64,000 nt of DNA from UBA1845 sp002338715 (GCA_035344155.1 DAORAL010000013.1:60464-124463), one strand, 5' to 3'; positions 36,794 to 46,813 are shown, numbered from the stretch's first letter. Numbers and translations are program-made. Notes: generated by a model not told the origin, from the sequence alone.

Positions 36794-37846
36794 TTACAAG
36801 TCGTCAATGTCGGAGTCGAGCGTGTCTTTCCACATCGCGAGGTTTTCGAGATAGATCGCCGTCCCGCGAGCAACGCAGCTTAACGCGTCATCCACAACCG
36901 TCACGCTCAACCCGGTCGAACGCTCCATCACTTCGTCCAACCCGCGAAGCAGCGCGCCACCGCCCGCGAGGTGAATTCCGTTCTCGACGATATCTGCCGC
37001 CAGTTCGGGCTCGGCTTTTTCCAACGTGCGGATAACGCAATCGATGATCTGACCGATCGGCTCTTTCAAAGCTTCGCAGATTTCCTGGCTTGAAACGATG
37101 CTTTTGCGCGGCAGACCGCTGACGAGGTCGCGACCACGGACCTCGCGCTGTTCGTCGACGTCGTCGATACCCACCGAACCGATCTCGATCTTCAGCGCTT
37201 CAGCCGTTTGCAGACCGATCATCAGGTTGTACGTGCGGCGCATGTGGTTGATGATCGCTTCGTCCATGTCGTCGCCCGCGACGCGAATCGACTCGCAGAC
37301 GGCAATATCCGCAAGCGACATGATCGCAACTTCCGTCGTTCCACCGCCGATGTCCACGATCATCGATGCGGTTGGTTCCGCGATGGGAAGCCCCGCGCCA
37401 ATGCCAGCCGCCATCGGTTCATCAACGAGGAACACACGCCGTGCGCCGGCGCGTTCAGCCGAGTTGTAGACCGCCCGCTTCTCGACAGCAGTGATGCCCG
37501 AAGGCACGGCGATCACGACGCGCGGGCGGAAGAAATTGTGCCGGCCATGGACCTTACGAATGAAATAACCAAGCATCGCTTCGGTAATGTCGAAGTCGGC
37601 GATGACACCGTTTTTCAAGGGGCGGATGGCGTTGATGCTGCCCGGTGTCTTGCCGAGCATTTCCTTGGCGACGAGCCCGACCGCGTTACCGTTGTCGAGC
37701 ACGCGATTGGTACCGCGTTTCACCGCGACCACGGAAGGTTCGTTGAGGACCACACCTTCACCCTTCACGCACACCAGGGTGTTGCACGTGCCGAGGTCGA
37801 TCCCCATATCAACGCTAAACATGCCGAGAAGTGAATCGAAGATCAC
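36794..37846 (-). CDS. mreB: Rod shape-determining actin MreB
   Basis: A 350-aa actin-like ATPase that organises lateral wall growth. Phosphate-1 loop MGIDLGTCNTLV, the stretch VVAVPSGITAVEKRAV, phosphate-2 VDIGGGTTEVAIMSL and the late AGGGALLRGLDEVM are all present. GTG start at 37846 with AAAGGA upstream. MreB in a planctomycete-type genome indicates a lineage that keeps peptidoglycan-based rod or cell-shape control. mreC follows downstream, so the pair is probably one transcript whose promoter lies in the AT-richer 166 bp upstream. Confidence 0.95.
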   Translation of the reverse strand: MIFDSLLGMFSVDMGIDLGTCNTLVCVKGEGVVLNEPSVVAVKRGTNRVLDNGNAVGLVAKEMLGKTPGSINAIRPLKNGVIADFDITEAMLGYFIRKVHGRHNFFRPRVVIAVPSGITAVEKRAVYNSAERAGARRVFLVDEPMAAGIGAGLPIAEPTASMIVDIGGGTTEVAIMSLADIAVCESIRVAGDDMDEAIINHMRRTYNLMIGLQTAEALKIEIGSVGIDDVDEQREVRGRDLVSGLPRKSIVSSQEICEALKEPIGQIIDCVIRTLEKAEPELAADIVENGIHLAGGGALLRGLDEVMERSTGLSVTVVDDALSCVARGTAIYLENLAMWKDTLDSDIDDL

Positions 37847-38012
37847 AGGCTTGCATCCTTTCGAGCCTTTGAGGATTTATTGCAGCGCGAATACGTTGGC
37901 CCGCGCATGCCGCATGGTACAGCAAAACGGCGCGCATGCGTAGCCAAAATCGTCAAATCAGGCGATTTACGTGATTAAGGAAATGCGACCTAAACGTCAA
38001 GACGAGTCGGCG

Positions 38013-38159
38013 TTAAAACGGCATCCAGTTTCCGTACAACGCTTGAGCACGCATGCTGGTGAAGACAGTGGCGGCCAACAGAAAGATCGTCGCGACAATC
38101 ACAAGGACGGTGTACACGTTGCTGTTGGGTCGAAGATCTGATGGTCCTGTGTCGGCCAT
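38013..38159 (-). CDS. Small single-pass membrane protein (48 aa)
   Basis: A short gene with one strong membrane helix (about 16-32, VYTVLVIVATIFLLAATVF) and a conserved-looking tail MRAQALYGNWMPF. The frame opens at 38252, but ATG 38159 has AGGGAG about 11 bases upstream and gives a sensible N-terminus (MADTGPSDLRP). It lies between the coiled-coil gene (38280-39161) and mreB on the same strand. Function unknown; the position suggests an envelope-related role. Confidence 0.6.
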   Translation of the reverse strand: MADTGPSDLRPNSNVYTVLVIVATIFLLAATVFTSMRAQALYGNWMPF

Positions 38160-38279
38160 GAACTGAAACTCCCTATCTATCATGCAGTTAAAAAACTGCG
38201 GTTTACCAACCCAACGTGTGAAATTCCGACAGGCATCGCTCTCGCCCGCCAAATATCACAGATGCACGCTCAACTGTTG

Positions 38280-39161
38280 CTAGTTGGCGTAACCCAATGC
38301 CGGCTCGTCCATGACCATGTCCGACGTTCGCGGCATGGTCTTGGCCCGCATGATTCGACCGGCAGCCAGGCCCGGTTCGACGTCGGAAACTTCGAGGTCG
38401 GCGATGTAGTCGCGGCCGCGGTAGATCACGAAAACCATGCCTTCGCGAACGCCATCGGCGCTTCCGACGCTGATCGTCGCCAGATTGCCCTGCACTTCGA
38501 GGATGCGACCGCGAATCGGGGTCACCGATGAGCCTTTGGAAACCGGCTTGACGCCGACCATGCTGGTTGAAGAGATGCCTTCGGGGGTGGCTGCCCGACC
38601 ACCGCCGGCGACTTTACTCGACTCGTCTCGCAGGATGTTGATCTGCTGTTCGAGGAGGTGCTGTTTCTGAACGAGGACGACAATCTGAGCGGTTTGTTCG
38701 TTGACGCGCTCGTTGAGGTCGAGGTTGCGGCGCTCGAGCTGCATGCTGCGCTTTTCGATTTTGTCGAGTTCGTCGCCCGCTTCCTTCCAACCGGTCTGGG
38801 CGACCTGCAACTGGTTGCTCAAGCGACGGGCCAACCCTTCGGCATCGCCCTTCTCAGCCTTGAGCCCAGCCACGGTATCCTGCAACTCGGCGATTTCCGC
38901 CAACTGCGACGCCTGCACGCTTTCCAGCTCGGCGATGCGTTCTTCCTTTGAGTTGCGCGAATCGAGCCAGGCCGTCTTTTCGGCTGCATGGGCAGCAGAC
39001 AGACTGCGCATGTGCGTTTCGACAACCTTCAACTCCTGTTGGTAGTCTTCGGCGAGATTCTTCCAACCGGAGGTGTTGGCGACGAAGCTGATGGTCGTCA
39101 TCGTGAAAGCGATGCTGAAGATGACCATCAAGACGACGAAGATCTTGGTAAGCGTGCTCAA
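38280..39161 (-). CDS. Hypothetical membrane-anchored coiled-coil protein
   Basis: A 293-aa protein with one N-terminal membrane helix (about 7-28, no clear cleavage site), a long coiled coil (about 35-190, heptad-rich Leu/Ala/Glu) and a C-terminal domain of about 80 residues with beta character (GRILEVQGNLATISVGSADG, VREGMVFVIYRG). The C-terminal part recalls small beta-barrel modules that follow coiled coils in planctomycete envelope proteins. TTG start with AAGGAG 6 bases upstream. It is first in a minus-strand row with the 48-aa membrane protein, mreB and mreC, and may help shape or wall assembly. That link is positional inference. Confidence 0.7.
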   Translation of the reverse strand: MSTLTKIFVVLMVIFSIAFTMTTISFVANTSGWKNLAEDYQQELKVVETHMRSLSAAHAAEKTAWLDSRNSKEERIAELESVQASQLAEIAELQDTVAGLKAEKGDAEGLARRLSNQLQVAQTGWKEAGDELDKIEKRSMQLERRNLDLNERVNEQTAQIVVLVQKQHLLEQQINILRDESSKVAGGGRAATPEGISSTSMVGVKPVSKGSSVTPIRGRILEVQGNLATISVGSADGVREGMVFVIYRGRDYIADLEVSDVEPGLAAGRIMRAKTMPRTSDMVMDEPALGYAN

Positions 39162-39580
39162 GGGAGTCTCCTTGTTGTCGTTGCTGATTCGCGCGATTGG
39201 CTTGGGTCCGAGCGCCCTTGGTCACATAGCAACCGAAACGCTCGCACACGCTGCACAACTGCTGCGATCAAGACATCTGTTCGGGATAAATCCGAATTCG
39301 GCGTGTGATCCGAACAGTTTAACTGGCAATTAAGAATGCGATATCGAACGCGAGAATCCCGCAAAATGCGGGCGCAATCCGACACTGCATCGACATTTCT
39401 AGCCTACCGAAGGGCGATATGCAACCCCTTTAGATGAAATGATATACGGCGATCCGCCCGCAGTGTGAAGTGTTCTCGAACCAGTGGAATATTGTAAGGG
39501 GAAGTTCGAGGATTGAAGCGAAGTTGGCAGATTGGCTGGTTTGGTCGGGCAGGACGATCACCCCAGCCGCCCCGGTTCGT
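39162..39580. other. Gene-free gap of 419 bp
   Basis: It separates the coiled-coil gene (transcribed leftward from its left edge) from the end of pyrC. No credible frame, tRNA or strong hairpin is seen. The left half is relatively AT-rich, as expected for a promoter region. Confidence 0.5.
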
Positions 39581-40915
39581 CTATTCCGTGATCCAACCGC
39601 AGGAGTCATTCAGATAAACCGGGCGACCGGCGACGATGGTTGCGACGGCTTTCGCCTTCACCCGCCAACCGTCAAACGGCGTGTTGCGTGACTTCGACCG
39701 GAAATCCTCCGCCCGAATCGTCCACTCGCGATCGGGATCGATCAGGGTGATGTCAGCCGGCTGCCCCACCGCGAGCGTCCCGCCTTCAAGACCGAGAATG
39801 CGGGCGGGGTTTGTCGTCATGCATCGAATCAGGTCCGACCAACCCAATCCCCCGGGCCAAAACAGCGCCTTGACCGCACATGCGAGCGATGTCTCCAAAC
39901 CGACGATGCCCATCGGCGCATTGACGAACCCTGTTTGCTTTTCCTCAGCCGTGTGCGGTGCGTGATCGGTGACGATGCACTCGATCGTTCCGTCGATGAC
40001 GCCTTCGATGCACGCCTTGACATCATCGCGCGAACGCAGCGGCGGACTCATTTTGAAATTCGGATCGGGCTTACCGTCTGCGCCGATGACATCTTCATCG
40101 CAAAGCAGCAAATGATGCGGACAGACTTCGGTGCTGGCCGGCAAGTTTTTTCGTTTGGCGCGGCGGATTATGTCCACACCGTTCGCGGACGAGATGTGGG
40201 CGACGTGATAGCGCGTGTTGGTTTCAGCGACCAATTGCAGATCGCGTTCAATCATCGCCTCTTCACCGCGTGGGTCGTACCCTTGCAATCCCAATTCGGC
40301 GCAGGTTTGCCCTGCGTGCATGACGCCGCTCTTGGATATGGATTTGAATTCGCAGTGTGGGAACAGTGGCCGATCAATCTCGCAGAGTTTCTCCATCACT
40401 TCGCGGCAGACGTCATCGTCCTCGATGCCGTCGCCGTCGTCGCTGAACGCCACGACACCGGCGTCTTTCAGCGCGGCCATGTCGACGGGTTCGCGCCCCT
40501 GCCGCCCCACCGTTGCGGCTGCGATGACCTTGACCCGGCAAAGGTCAATGTCGGCAGCCCGCTTCATCACTTCTTTGACGACGTTCACATTGTCGAGTGC
40601 GGGCGTGGTGTTGGGCATGCAGCAGACGGTCGTAAACCCGCCAGCGGCAGGCGCTTCGCAACCGGTCTGCAGGGTTTCCTTGTATTCACCGCCCGGCTCG
40701 CGCAGGTGCACGTGGATGTCGATGAGTCCGGGGCAGGCGATCAAGCCCGGTTTGGTGATGACGTGTTGGATGCCGTCGGGGCGAAGTCCCAGTCCGATAC
40801 CAGCGATCCTGCCGTCGCGAACGTGAAGCCAGCCGACTCCGTCCAGACCGGCGGATGGGTCGATGATCCTTGCGCCGTCGATGCAATACTCGCGGGGATA
40901 GTGTTGTGCAGGCAT
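39581..40915 (-). CDS. pyrC: Dihydroorotase
   Basis: Amidohydrolase of pyrimidine synthesis that interconverts N-carbamoyl-aspartate and dihydroorotate. The first metal motif is DIHVHLREPGGEYKETLQTG, followed by GFTTVCCMPNTTPALDN. Other metal-ligand regions include FPHCEF, YHVAHISSANGVD and CIVTDHAPHTAEEK, which carries the catalytic Asp. At 444 aa with the HLREPG wording it is the class I (multidomain-type, also called PyrC/PyrX) form, not the short E. coli type. It is 60 bp downstream of the GNAT gene on the minus strand. No pyrB is adjacent, so whether it works alone or with ATCase is unclear; all metal ligands look intact. Confidence 0.93.
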   Translation of the reverse strand: MPAQHYPREYCIDGARIIDPSAGLDGVGWLHVRDGRIAGIGLGLRPDGIQHVITKPGLIACPGLIDIHVHLREPGGEYKETLQTGCEAPAAGGFTTVCCMPNTTPALDNVNVVKEVMKRAADIDLCRVKVIAAATVGRQGREPVDMAALKDAGVVAFSDDGDGIEDDDVCREVMEKLCEIDRPLFPHCEFKSISKSGVMHAGQTCAELGLQGYDPRGEEAMIERDLQLVAETNTRYHVAHISSANGVDIIRRAKRKNLPASTEVCPHHLLLCDEDVIGADGKPDPNFKMSPPLRSRDDVKACIEGVIDGTIECIVTDHAPHTAEEKQTGFVNAPMGIVGLETSLACAVKALFWPGGLGWSDLIRCMTTNPARILGLEGGTLAVGQPADITLIDPDREWTIRAEDFRSKSRNTPFDGWRVKAKAVATIVAGRPVYLNDSCGWITE

Positions 40916-40975
40916 GATGACTGGATTCTAACGACGTCAGGGCGGATTGCACCCTCGGTCAGTTGGCCGGTCCTG

Positions 40976-41434
40976 TCAGTTCGCTGGCCGCGTCCATTCC
41001 CAAATGGTTCCGTCTTCGGGATGTTCGACCACCCCAGCGAAGTCGAACCCCAACTTCTTGAGAATTGAATTCGAGGCATTCTTTTCGGCGAGGGTGAACG
41101 CGGTGATGGTCAGCGTCGAATCGTTTTGCCGGGCAATTTCAAGAAGCTTGCGGGCCATCTGCGTGGCGATTCCCCGGCCTTCGAAATCGGGAAACGTGAA
41201 GTATGCAATTTCGACGCGTCCGTCTTTCGGCGCAGCGGTGAATGCACACGTCCCGACCCATTGCGCGGCGCCGGTTGCATCGTTGGATTGCACGATGTAA
41301 CCAACCCAAGGTGGGCTGAACCCCGTGCGGCCGTAGTGATCACGCGTAGAACACAAAACGCCAGATGCAACCTCGGGCAGATCGGCGGTTGGTTCCGCCA
41401 ACGAGCCATCCTTGAGTATCTCAACGAACTTCAT
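40976..41434 (-). CDS. GNAT-family N-acetyltransferase
   Basis: A 152-aa acetyltransferase. The acetyl-CoA pyrophosphate loop is FEGRGIATQMARKLLEIA (about 84-101), preceded by the beta strand VEIAYFTFPDF and followed by NASNSILKKLGFDFAG, which is typical of motif B. The wording suits the RimJ/RimL-like branch, but the substrate is unknown. The start at 41434 has a strong AGGAGG; the frame continues to 41611 only by overlapping the upstream cytochrome gene. It lies 26 bp after the cytochrome gene and 60 bp before pyrC, probably in one transcript. Confidence 0.88.
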   Translation of the reverse strand: MKFVEILKDGSLAEPTADLPEVASGVLCSTRDHYGRTGFSPPWVGYIVQSNDATGAAQWVGTCAFTAAPKDGRVEIAYFTFPDFEGRGIATQMARKLLEIARQNDSTLTITAFTLAEKNASNSILKKLGFDFAGVVEHPEDGTIWEWTRPAN

Positions 41435-41460
41435 CCCGGCCTCCTGACGATTCGCGCGGG

Positions 41461-43074
41461 TCAATGCGTTCGCGAAGTCTTGCGAAATGCCTCGACGCCG
41501 CGTTCTTCCAACCACGCTCCCGACTCGTGGCATTCGGTGCAGCCAAGGATCGGACCGCCGGTGTGGCACTGGTCGCAGCGCATGGTCGCGTGCGGCCCCA
41601 GGCCGTCCCATTTATCGTGGATCTTCATCGGGTGGTCGAAGATGTCCTGCACATACGTATCGCCGGATTCCGAACGATGCAGGAACGTATGACACACGTC
41701 GCACTCGGATGAAATCGGTACGCCTTCCTCGTTGATGTGCCGCCCGTTGTGGCATCGGAAGCACCCGGGCGAATTGAGGTGGCCAATGTTGTTGGGATAC
41801 GACTTCCAGGAAACCTTCATCGCGGGGAAGACGCTGTTGCCATAAATCTGCTGGGCGGCTTGCACTGCGTTCTTGACCGATTCGGACTTGCCGTTGTCGG
41901 TCATCTCGGGATAACTGGTGCGATAGAACGCCTCGATCTTGTCGGAAATGGTGGTCATCGCAGCATCCTTGTCGGCATATTCCTCGCTGAGGACGCTGAC
42001 GATTTCGCGTTTGACGAATGGCAGTTTGGTATCGATCTTGCCGGCATCGAGCAGGTGGTCCACCGATTCCTGTGGTGCGCGGAATTCGTGGGCGCCGCGG
42101 TTGTGGCAGTCCATGCAGTCGAGGCGGCGGCGATGACCGTCGGGCGGTGGCGCATCGTTCGGCTGACCGTCGTCGCGGAAGATCGTCGACTTTCCGGATG
42201 CGTCCGTGTACCTGACCCATGGGATTTTTTGCATGTGGTCGTCGACGGCGACGTATTCGACATCCTGAAGCATGTGCATGTGGATGCCTTCGCTGACGCC
42301 GAGACTTTCATCGGCTCCACCGGTCTTGAGCAGCATCTGCACTTCGTAGCGCGAGTTCTTTTCATCCGAAGAAAAGTGCACCACCGGGCGCAACTGCTTG
42401 CCAAAAAACTTCTGCGGCCAATGACACTGCTCGCATGTTTCGCGGGCGGGTCGCAGTTCGCTGATCGCCGGTGGAATCGGTTTGGAATAGCTTTCGCGCC
42501 AAACAGCGAGAACCTGCCGCAGTCCCGAAAGCTTTGATTTGACGAACGGACTCGCACCCGCGCCGATGTGACACTCGGCACATGACACGCGTGCATGCGG
42601 CGAGTAGGCGTAGGTTGTTCCCTGTGGTTCCATCACCGTGTGGCAGACGTTGGTGCAGAACTGCGCCGATTCCGTGTAGTGGTAGCCTTCGTAACCGCTG
42701 ATGCCAAGGATCGGGAGCATGAGAAAAAATGTGACGGCCATGAACGTCAAACCGAAGCGAACCGAAATCACGCCCGTCGTGGCGGACTTTCTTCGTCGCC
42801 TGCGCGTCCAGTAGATACCGATGGGGCAAAGAACCAGCCCGCCAATCAAGACGCCCGGTAACACGAGGTAACCGAGAACATCCACGTACGGGTTATGATC
42901 GGGAACAAGAACCGCAAAGAGCACAAACGTCATCAGCAGGCACAGCGACACCGCGACCACCATCAAGCCAAACCAGGTGATCACGTTGTTGGAAAGGCTG
43001 ACGATCTCGCTGCGAAGTGATGGCGTACTGTCTGAGGTCGGGGAGCCGGCTGACTGGGTATCGTCTGATGACAT
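41461..43074 (-). CDS. NapC/NirT-type octahaem cytochrome c
   Basis: A membrane-anchored multihaem cytochrome, 537 aa. Three hydrophobic helices lie at about 33-58, 66-88 and 108-127. Haem-binding motifs follow: FCTNVCH (140-145, a CX3CH form), then CXXCH at 165, 214, 320, 438, 458, 500 and 512, making eight. The first motif with HTVMEPQ and then SPHARVSCAECHIGAGA is the NapC/NirT signature, as in quinol-oxidising electron donors. The C-terminal four haems form an added domain, so it may pass electrons from quinol to a periplasmic reductase. Maturation would need ResB/CcsA encoded at 0.2-4.4 kb. No terminal reductase gene is nearby. Confidence 0.92.
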   Translation of the reverse strand: MSSDDTQSAGSPTSDSTPSLRSEIVSLSNNVITWFGLMVVAVSLCLLMTFVLFAVLVPDHNPYVDVLGYLVLPGVLIGGLVLCPIGIYWTRRRRRKSATTGVISVRFGLTFMAVTFFLMLPILGISGYEGYHYTESAQFCTNVCHTVMEPQGTTYAYSPHARVSCAECHIGAGASPFVKSKLSGLRQVLAVWRESYSKPIPPAISELRPARETCEQCHWPQKFFGKQLRPVVHFSSDEKNSRYEVQMLLKTGGADESLGVSEGIHMHMLQDVEYVAVDDHMQKIPWVRYTDASGKSTIFRDDGQPNDAPPPDGHRRRLDCMDCHNRGAHEFRAPQESVDHLLDAGKIDTKLPFVKREIVSVLSEEYADKDAAMTTISDKIEAFYRTSYPEMTDNGKSESVKNAVQAAQQIYGNSVFPAMKVSWKSYPNNIGHLNSPGCFRCHNGRHINEEGVPISSECDVCHTFLHRSESGDTYVQDIFDHPMKIHDKWDGLGPHATMRCDQCHTGGPILGCTECHESGAWLEERGVEAFRKTSRTH

Positions 43075-43339
43075 CTTAGCCTCGATGGATCCTGACTGGC
43101 CCGATCAGGACAATGTACAAGTAGTGATGGATCGCACAACGGCGACGTGCCGAATCGGCGACGCTCATCTGGTCTAAGGTCTGACGTGAATTTTCTGCGA
43201 TTCGCTGCATCGAATCGAACCCTTGCCCATGATGATTGAAAAGCTGATTCAGATTAAACCAACGGCCTTGGCACCGCAATTGCATATTTGAACCCATCTC
43301 CTGACCGCCAGCCGATGCAGGAGGGGATGCGGTGCAGGT

Positions 43340-46300
43340 CTATTCGGATTTGGGCACCTGACTCGATTGATCGCGGACGACGGTGAACGCATCCTGGACG
43401 GATCGCACGTGGATATCGCGCTGCGGGAAAGCGATCTCGATGCCGGCTTTCCTGAACTCCTGATCGATGGCGAAATGCAGTTCGTCGATCGTCAACATGT
43501 AGTGATCGATCGACCCGACATAAGCCCGCACTTCAAAGTCCAGCGAACTTTCTCCAAAGCCCATGAACAAGATTCGCGGGGGCGGGTCGTCGAGGACATT
43601 TTGATTGTTCTCGACGATTTTGGACATCACGGACTTCGCGAGTTTCGTATCCGAACCGTATGCAATGCCCACCGGGACAATAAGTCGGATGACCGAGTCT
43701 GACAGCGTCCAGTTCACCACCCGCCCGGTGATGAATTCCTTGTTGGGAATAATGAGTTCCTTGCGGTCCCACCCCACCACCGTGGTCGCCCGCGTGCGGA
43801 TGCGCGTTACCGTACCAACGGTGTCTGACACGGTCACCGTGTCGCCAATGCGGATGGGTCTTTCGATCAAGAGCATCAGACCCGACGCCAGGTTGGCGAA
43901 GATTTCCTGCAATCCAAAACCAAGACCCACCGTCATCGCAGCCACCAGCCACTGCACCTGGGCCCAACCGACGCCAATTTGGCCAAACGCGACGATAACA
44001 CCGGTGACGGTAATGAGATACCGCGTGATCGCGGTGGCGGTGAATCGCCCGCCCGCATCGATTGGCAGGCGCTGGAGGATCGTGATCTCCAAAAGACCGG
44101 GCACGTTCTTGACCGCGACGACCGTGATGAGCAACGTCAAGCTGACGAGGCCGAGGTTGGCGAGCGTGATGGGGATGATCTTCGTCACTTCGTTGACGAT
44201 GGTCTTGCCGTCCGCATTGGTGATGGTTTCTGATACTTGATGCGTAATCGACCAAAGGGTCACACCGCGAAGCACGCCGAGCGCCGGCAATGCGTCCGCC
44301 CAGATCGCCCACAACCCGCCGATCCCGATCACCATCATCATCACGCGCACAAGCTGCAACGTCTGCTTATTGATGGACACCACGTCGAGGCGTTCTTCCG
44401 GCACGCTGACGACATCCGGGTCGGTTGGTCCTTCTGATTCCTGTACTTTCTGCTGCTTTTGTGCCGCCCGCTCCTGCGCTTCGGCAATGGCGCGGCGACG
44501 GATCTGCAAAACCAGCCAGCGCTTGACCAGAGCGAACCCGACAATCAGTCCAACCAGCAACCAGACCGATTCGATAAAACGCGTGCCCAGATAGAGCGAC
44601 GTGTAGTAGTAACCCATGACGGCTGCGATCACGAGCAACAGCGGTAGCGCCAATGTCGTCGTAAACCAGACGTGTCGCAGACGGTTAAGCCAGCTTGCGG
44701 ATTGACGTTGAAGCACGGGCCCCAATACGGGTCCGCTTGGGCGCAGAACCCGTTGAATGAACAGAGCAATCGCGAGAAACGCGACCACGAAAGTCGCCCG
44801 GCCGAGCGAACCTTTGAAGGCTTCGTTGCCCTGTGCTTCGAGCGTTGAGAATACAAAGAACGTCGGGACAAGAATCGGCGTCAACCACGCGATGTGCAGC
44901 TTGAGCAGCTTGAGCGACTGTGCGTTCCATCGAAAATGTTTCTCACCCAGCCCGTTGATGCGAGCGATCTGCCGCAGCGATTGCAACGTCAGCAAAATGA
45001 CCGCCGTGGCACTCAGACCGCTCGAAATCGCCTTTGAAAAGTCGGTGGATTCCGGTGGTGACGCGATCACCCAACCGACAAACCAAAGTGTTGCAGGCCA
45101 GCGAACGGCAAGAAAAGCGCTGGCGAACAACACGCCAACGGTCCGCAGCATGTTGTCTCTCGTCAACTTGTTGACGCGCTCGCCAGCTTCTCGCACGAAA
45201 CGACGAAACCGCCCCGATGACGTCCAGATGGCAAAAAGCAGCAGCCCGCTCACCGCCAACCAACCCGCATTCGCCCGCGCAGTGCCACCGATTGATCGAA
45301 GCACGTTACCCCAACTGCTCGGGCTCACCAGCCACACGAATGCATCGCGCCCCTGGCGAATATCAGACAAGTGAGGTGTGGCGCCGCTTCGAATCCAGAG
45401 TACTTTCTCATCGACGTATTGCTTGAAGCGTTCAATTGTGACGACCAGCTCGCGCTCCTTGCTGTCGAGATCCACGAGCTTGTCAAAAAGTCGGTCGTAC
45501 TCTTTAAGCAGCGTGCCGGTGTCCGTTCGAAGATTGGTGATCGCTTCGGTCGCGGCTTGTTCGATCATCGCGCGGCGCTCGGCGTCTTCGTCAGGACCGA
45601 CCTCTTCCATCACTTCCGACACGATCGCGTCGGCTCCGATCAATTCCGATCGGCGATCTTCCAATTCGAGGATGATGAGTTGGACCGCGCTGATGCGATC
45701 TTTACCCTGCCGTAAGTCGCGTTGAATCGGGCGAATGCTGGGAAGATTGCCCCGATGCTTGCGAAGGAGTTGGCCAATTGCGTTGGTCAGCCCCGTCACG
45801 TTGACGCGGCGGTTGATTTTGTCGAATTCCAGACTGAGTTGGGCAAGTTGCGCATCCGTATCGGAAACGCGCTGATCGACAGACTTGATTTCATTTTGTA
45901 ACTCTCGCGCACCCAGCGCAAGCTTTTCGCGCTCTTCGATGAGTGGACGAATCGCGGGGTGGGCTTGCTTGAGTTGTTCGCGGGCATCGCGAAGCGTCTG
46001 AACGGATTCCGTGTGCGCTTTTTCCTGAACGCGCTTTTGCACCACCGCGAGGGTCTTTTCCGCATGGTTGACGCGACGCGTGGCCCGATCAAGTCGGGCT
46101 TGAAGCAAATCACGCCGGGCGTCGTAGCTGAGCAGTTCGCTGTTGTATGCTTCGATCTCGCGTTCAATCGCCAGACGCCGGGCCTGCACCAACGAGCGCT
46201 GCGCCGCGCGAACAATCGCGGATGGATCGTCTTCGGGCGATTGCGCTGGTTCGGTGATCGCCAGAATTCTCGCCTTGGCGGCTGCGACCAACTCGGGAAT

Positions 46301-46813
46301 TTCTTTGCGGCGCGTCGTCCGCTGATCGCGTTCGCGCTCCCAATCGGCGAGGGTCTTTTTCTCGTTGTCCAGATCGCTTTGAACCTGATGCAGACGCAAT
46401 TCGAGGTCCGCGCGGGTCGCGTCTGCGGGGATGTCTGATCCCGGTTCGGGAAACGGTTTGGCCAACTCAGCTTGTATCGCAGCCAATCGCTCCGGCGCCT
46501 TTTGACGTTCGGATTCAAACTCAGCCGCCTTGGCTGTCCACTGTTCGGCGATTTCCAATTGCCCGATCGCCTGCGTGAGGATTCCGGTGGCTTTGGCTTT
46601 GGCGTCGTCGGATAGATTGACCGATTCCTTGACCTGCTCAAGTTGCAGCTGAAGTTCGGGTTTGGTCAGCAGCAACTGCGGCGCGGCAGCCGGCGCGGGA
46701 CCGTTCGTGTCAACATCCTGCCCATCTTTGCCAGCGACTGACCAAGGGAGCAACAGCATCGACGCGGCGAGAATCACCCGGCATGCCTGATGGGTTCGTT
46801 GGGGTTCTCGCAT
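43340..46813 (-). CDS. Large MscS-family mechanosensitive channel (MscK-like)
   Basis: A 1157-aa inner-membrane protein. Residues 1-28 form a signal peptide (ILAASMLLLPWSVAGKDG). A long periplasmic coiled-coil region runs to about 480 (many Glu/Arg/Ala heptads), followed by about ten membrane helices. The MscS core lies at about 960-1150: the pore-lining helix region GLGFGLQEIFANLASGLMLL, then the beta domain RIGDTVTVSDTVGTVTRIRTR and IIPNKEFITGRVVNWTLSD. This domain order matches MscK and similar giant MscS proteins that release solutes on hypo-osmotic shock. The frame opens at TTG 46873, but ATG 46813 places the signal peptide first. It follows corA. Confidence 0.88.
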   Translation of the reverse strand: MREPQRTHQACRVILAASMLLLPWSVAGKDGQDVDTNGPAPAAAPQLLLTKPELQLQLEQVKESVNLSDDAKAKATGILTQAIGQLEIAEQWTAKAAEFESERQKAPERLAAIQAELAKPFPEPGSDIPADATRADLELRLHQVQSDLDNEKKTLADWERERDQRTTRRKEIPELVAAAKARILAITEPAQSPEDDPSAIVRAAQRSLVQARRLAIEREIEAYNSELLSYDARRDLLQARLDRATRRVNHAEKTLAVVQKRVQEKAHTESVQTLRDAREQLKQAHPAIRPLIEEREKLALGARELQNEIKSVDQRVSDTDAQLAQLSLEFDKINRRVNVTGLTNAIGQLLRKHRGNLPSIRPIQRDLRQGKDRISAVQLIILELEDRRSELIGADAIVSEVMEEVGPDEDAERRAMIEQAATEAITNLRTDTGTLLKEYDRLFDKLVDLDSKERELVVTIERFKQYVDEKVLWIRSGATPHLSDIRQGRDAFVWLVSPSSWGNVLRSIGGTARANAGWLAVSGLLLFAIWTSSGRFRRFVREAGERVNKLTRDNMLRTVGVLFASAFLAVRWPATLWFVGWVIASPPESTDFSKAISSGLSATAVILLTLQSLRQIARINGLGEKHFRWNAQSLKLLKLHIAWLTPILVPTFFVFSTLEAQGNEAFKGSLGRATFVVAFLAIALFIQRVLRPSGPVLGPVLQRQSASWLNRLRHVWFTTTLALPLLLVIAAVMGYYYTSLYLGTRFIESVWLLVGLIVGFALVKRWLVLQIRRRAIAEAQERAAQKQQKVQESEGPTDPDVVSVPEERLDVVSINKQTLQLVRVMMMVIGIGGLWAIWADALPALGVLRGVTLWSITHQVSETITNADGKTIVNEVTKIIPITLANLGLVSLTLLITVVAVKNVPGLLEITILQRLPIDAGGRFTATAITRYLITVTGVIVAFGQIGVGWAQVQWLVAAMTVGLGFGLQEIFANLASGLMLLIERPIRIGDTVTVSDTVGTVTRIRTRATTVVGWDRKELIIPNKEFITGRVVNWTLSDSVIRLIVPVGIAYGSDTKLAKSVMSKIVENNQNVLDDPPPRILFMGFGESSLDFEVRAYVGSIDHYMLTIDELHFAIDQEFRKAGIEIAFPQRDIHVRSVQDAFTVVRDQSSQVPKSE

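Noticed and set aside
39935..41068. 377-aa plus-strand open frame across pyrC
   Set aside because: Antisense to pyrC with all its metal motifs; composition is that of a frame shadow.
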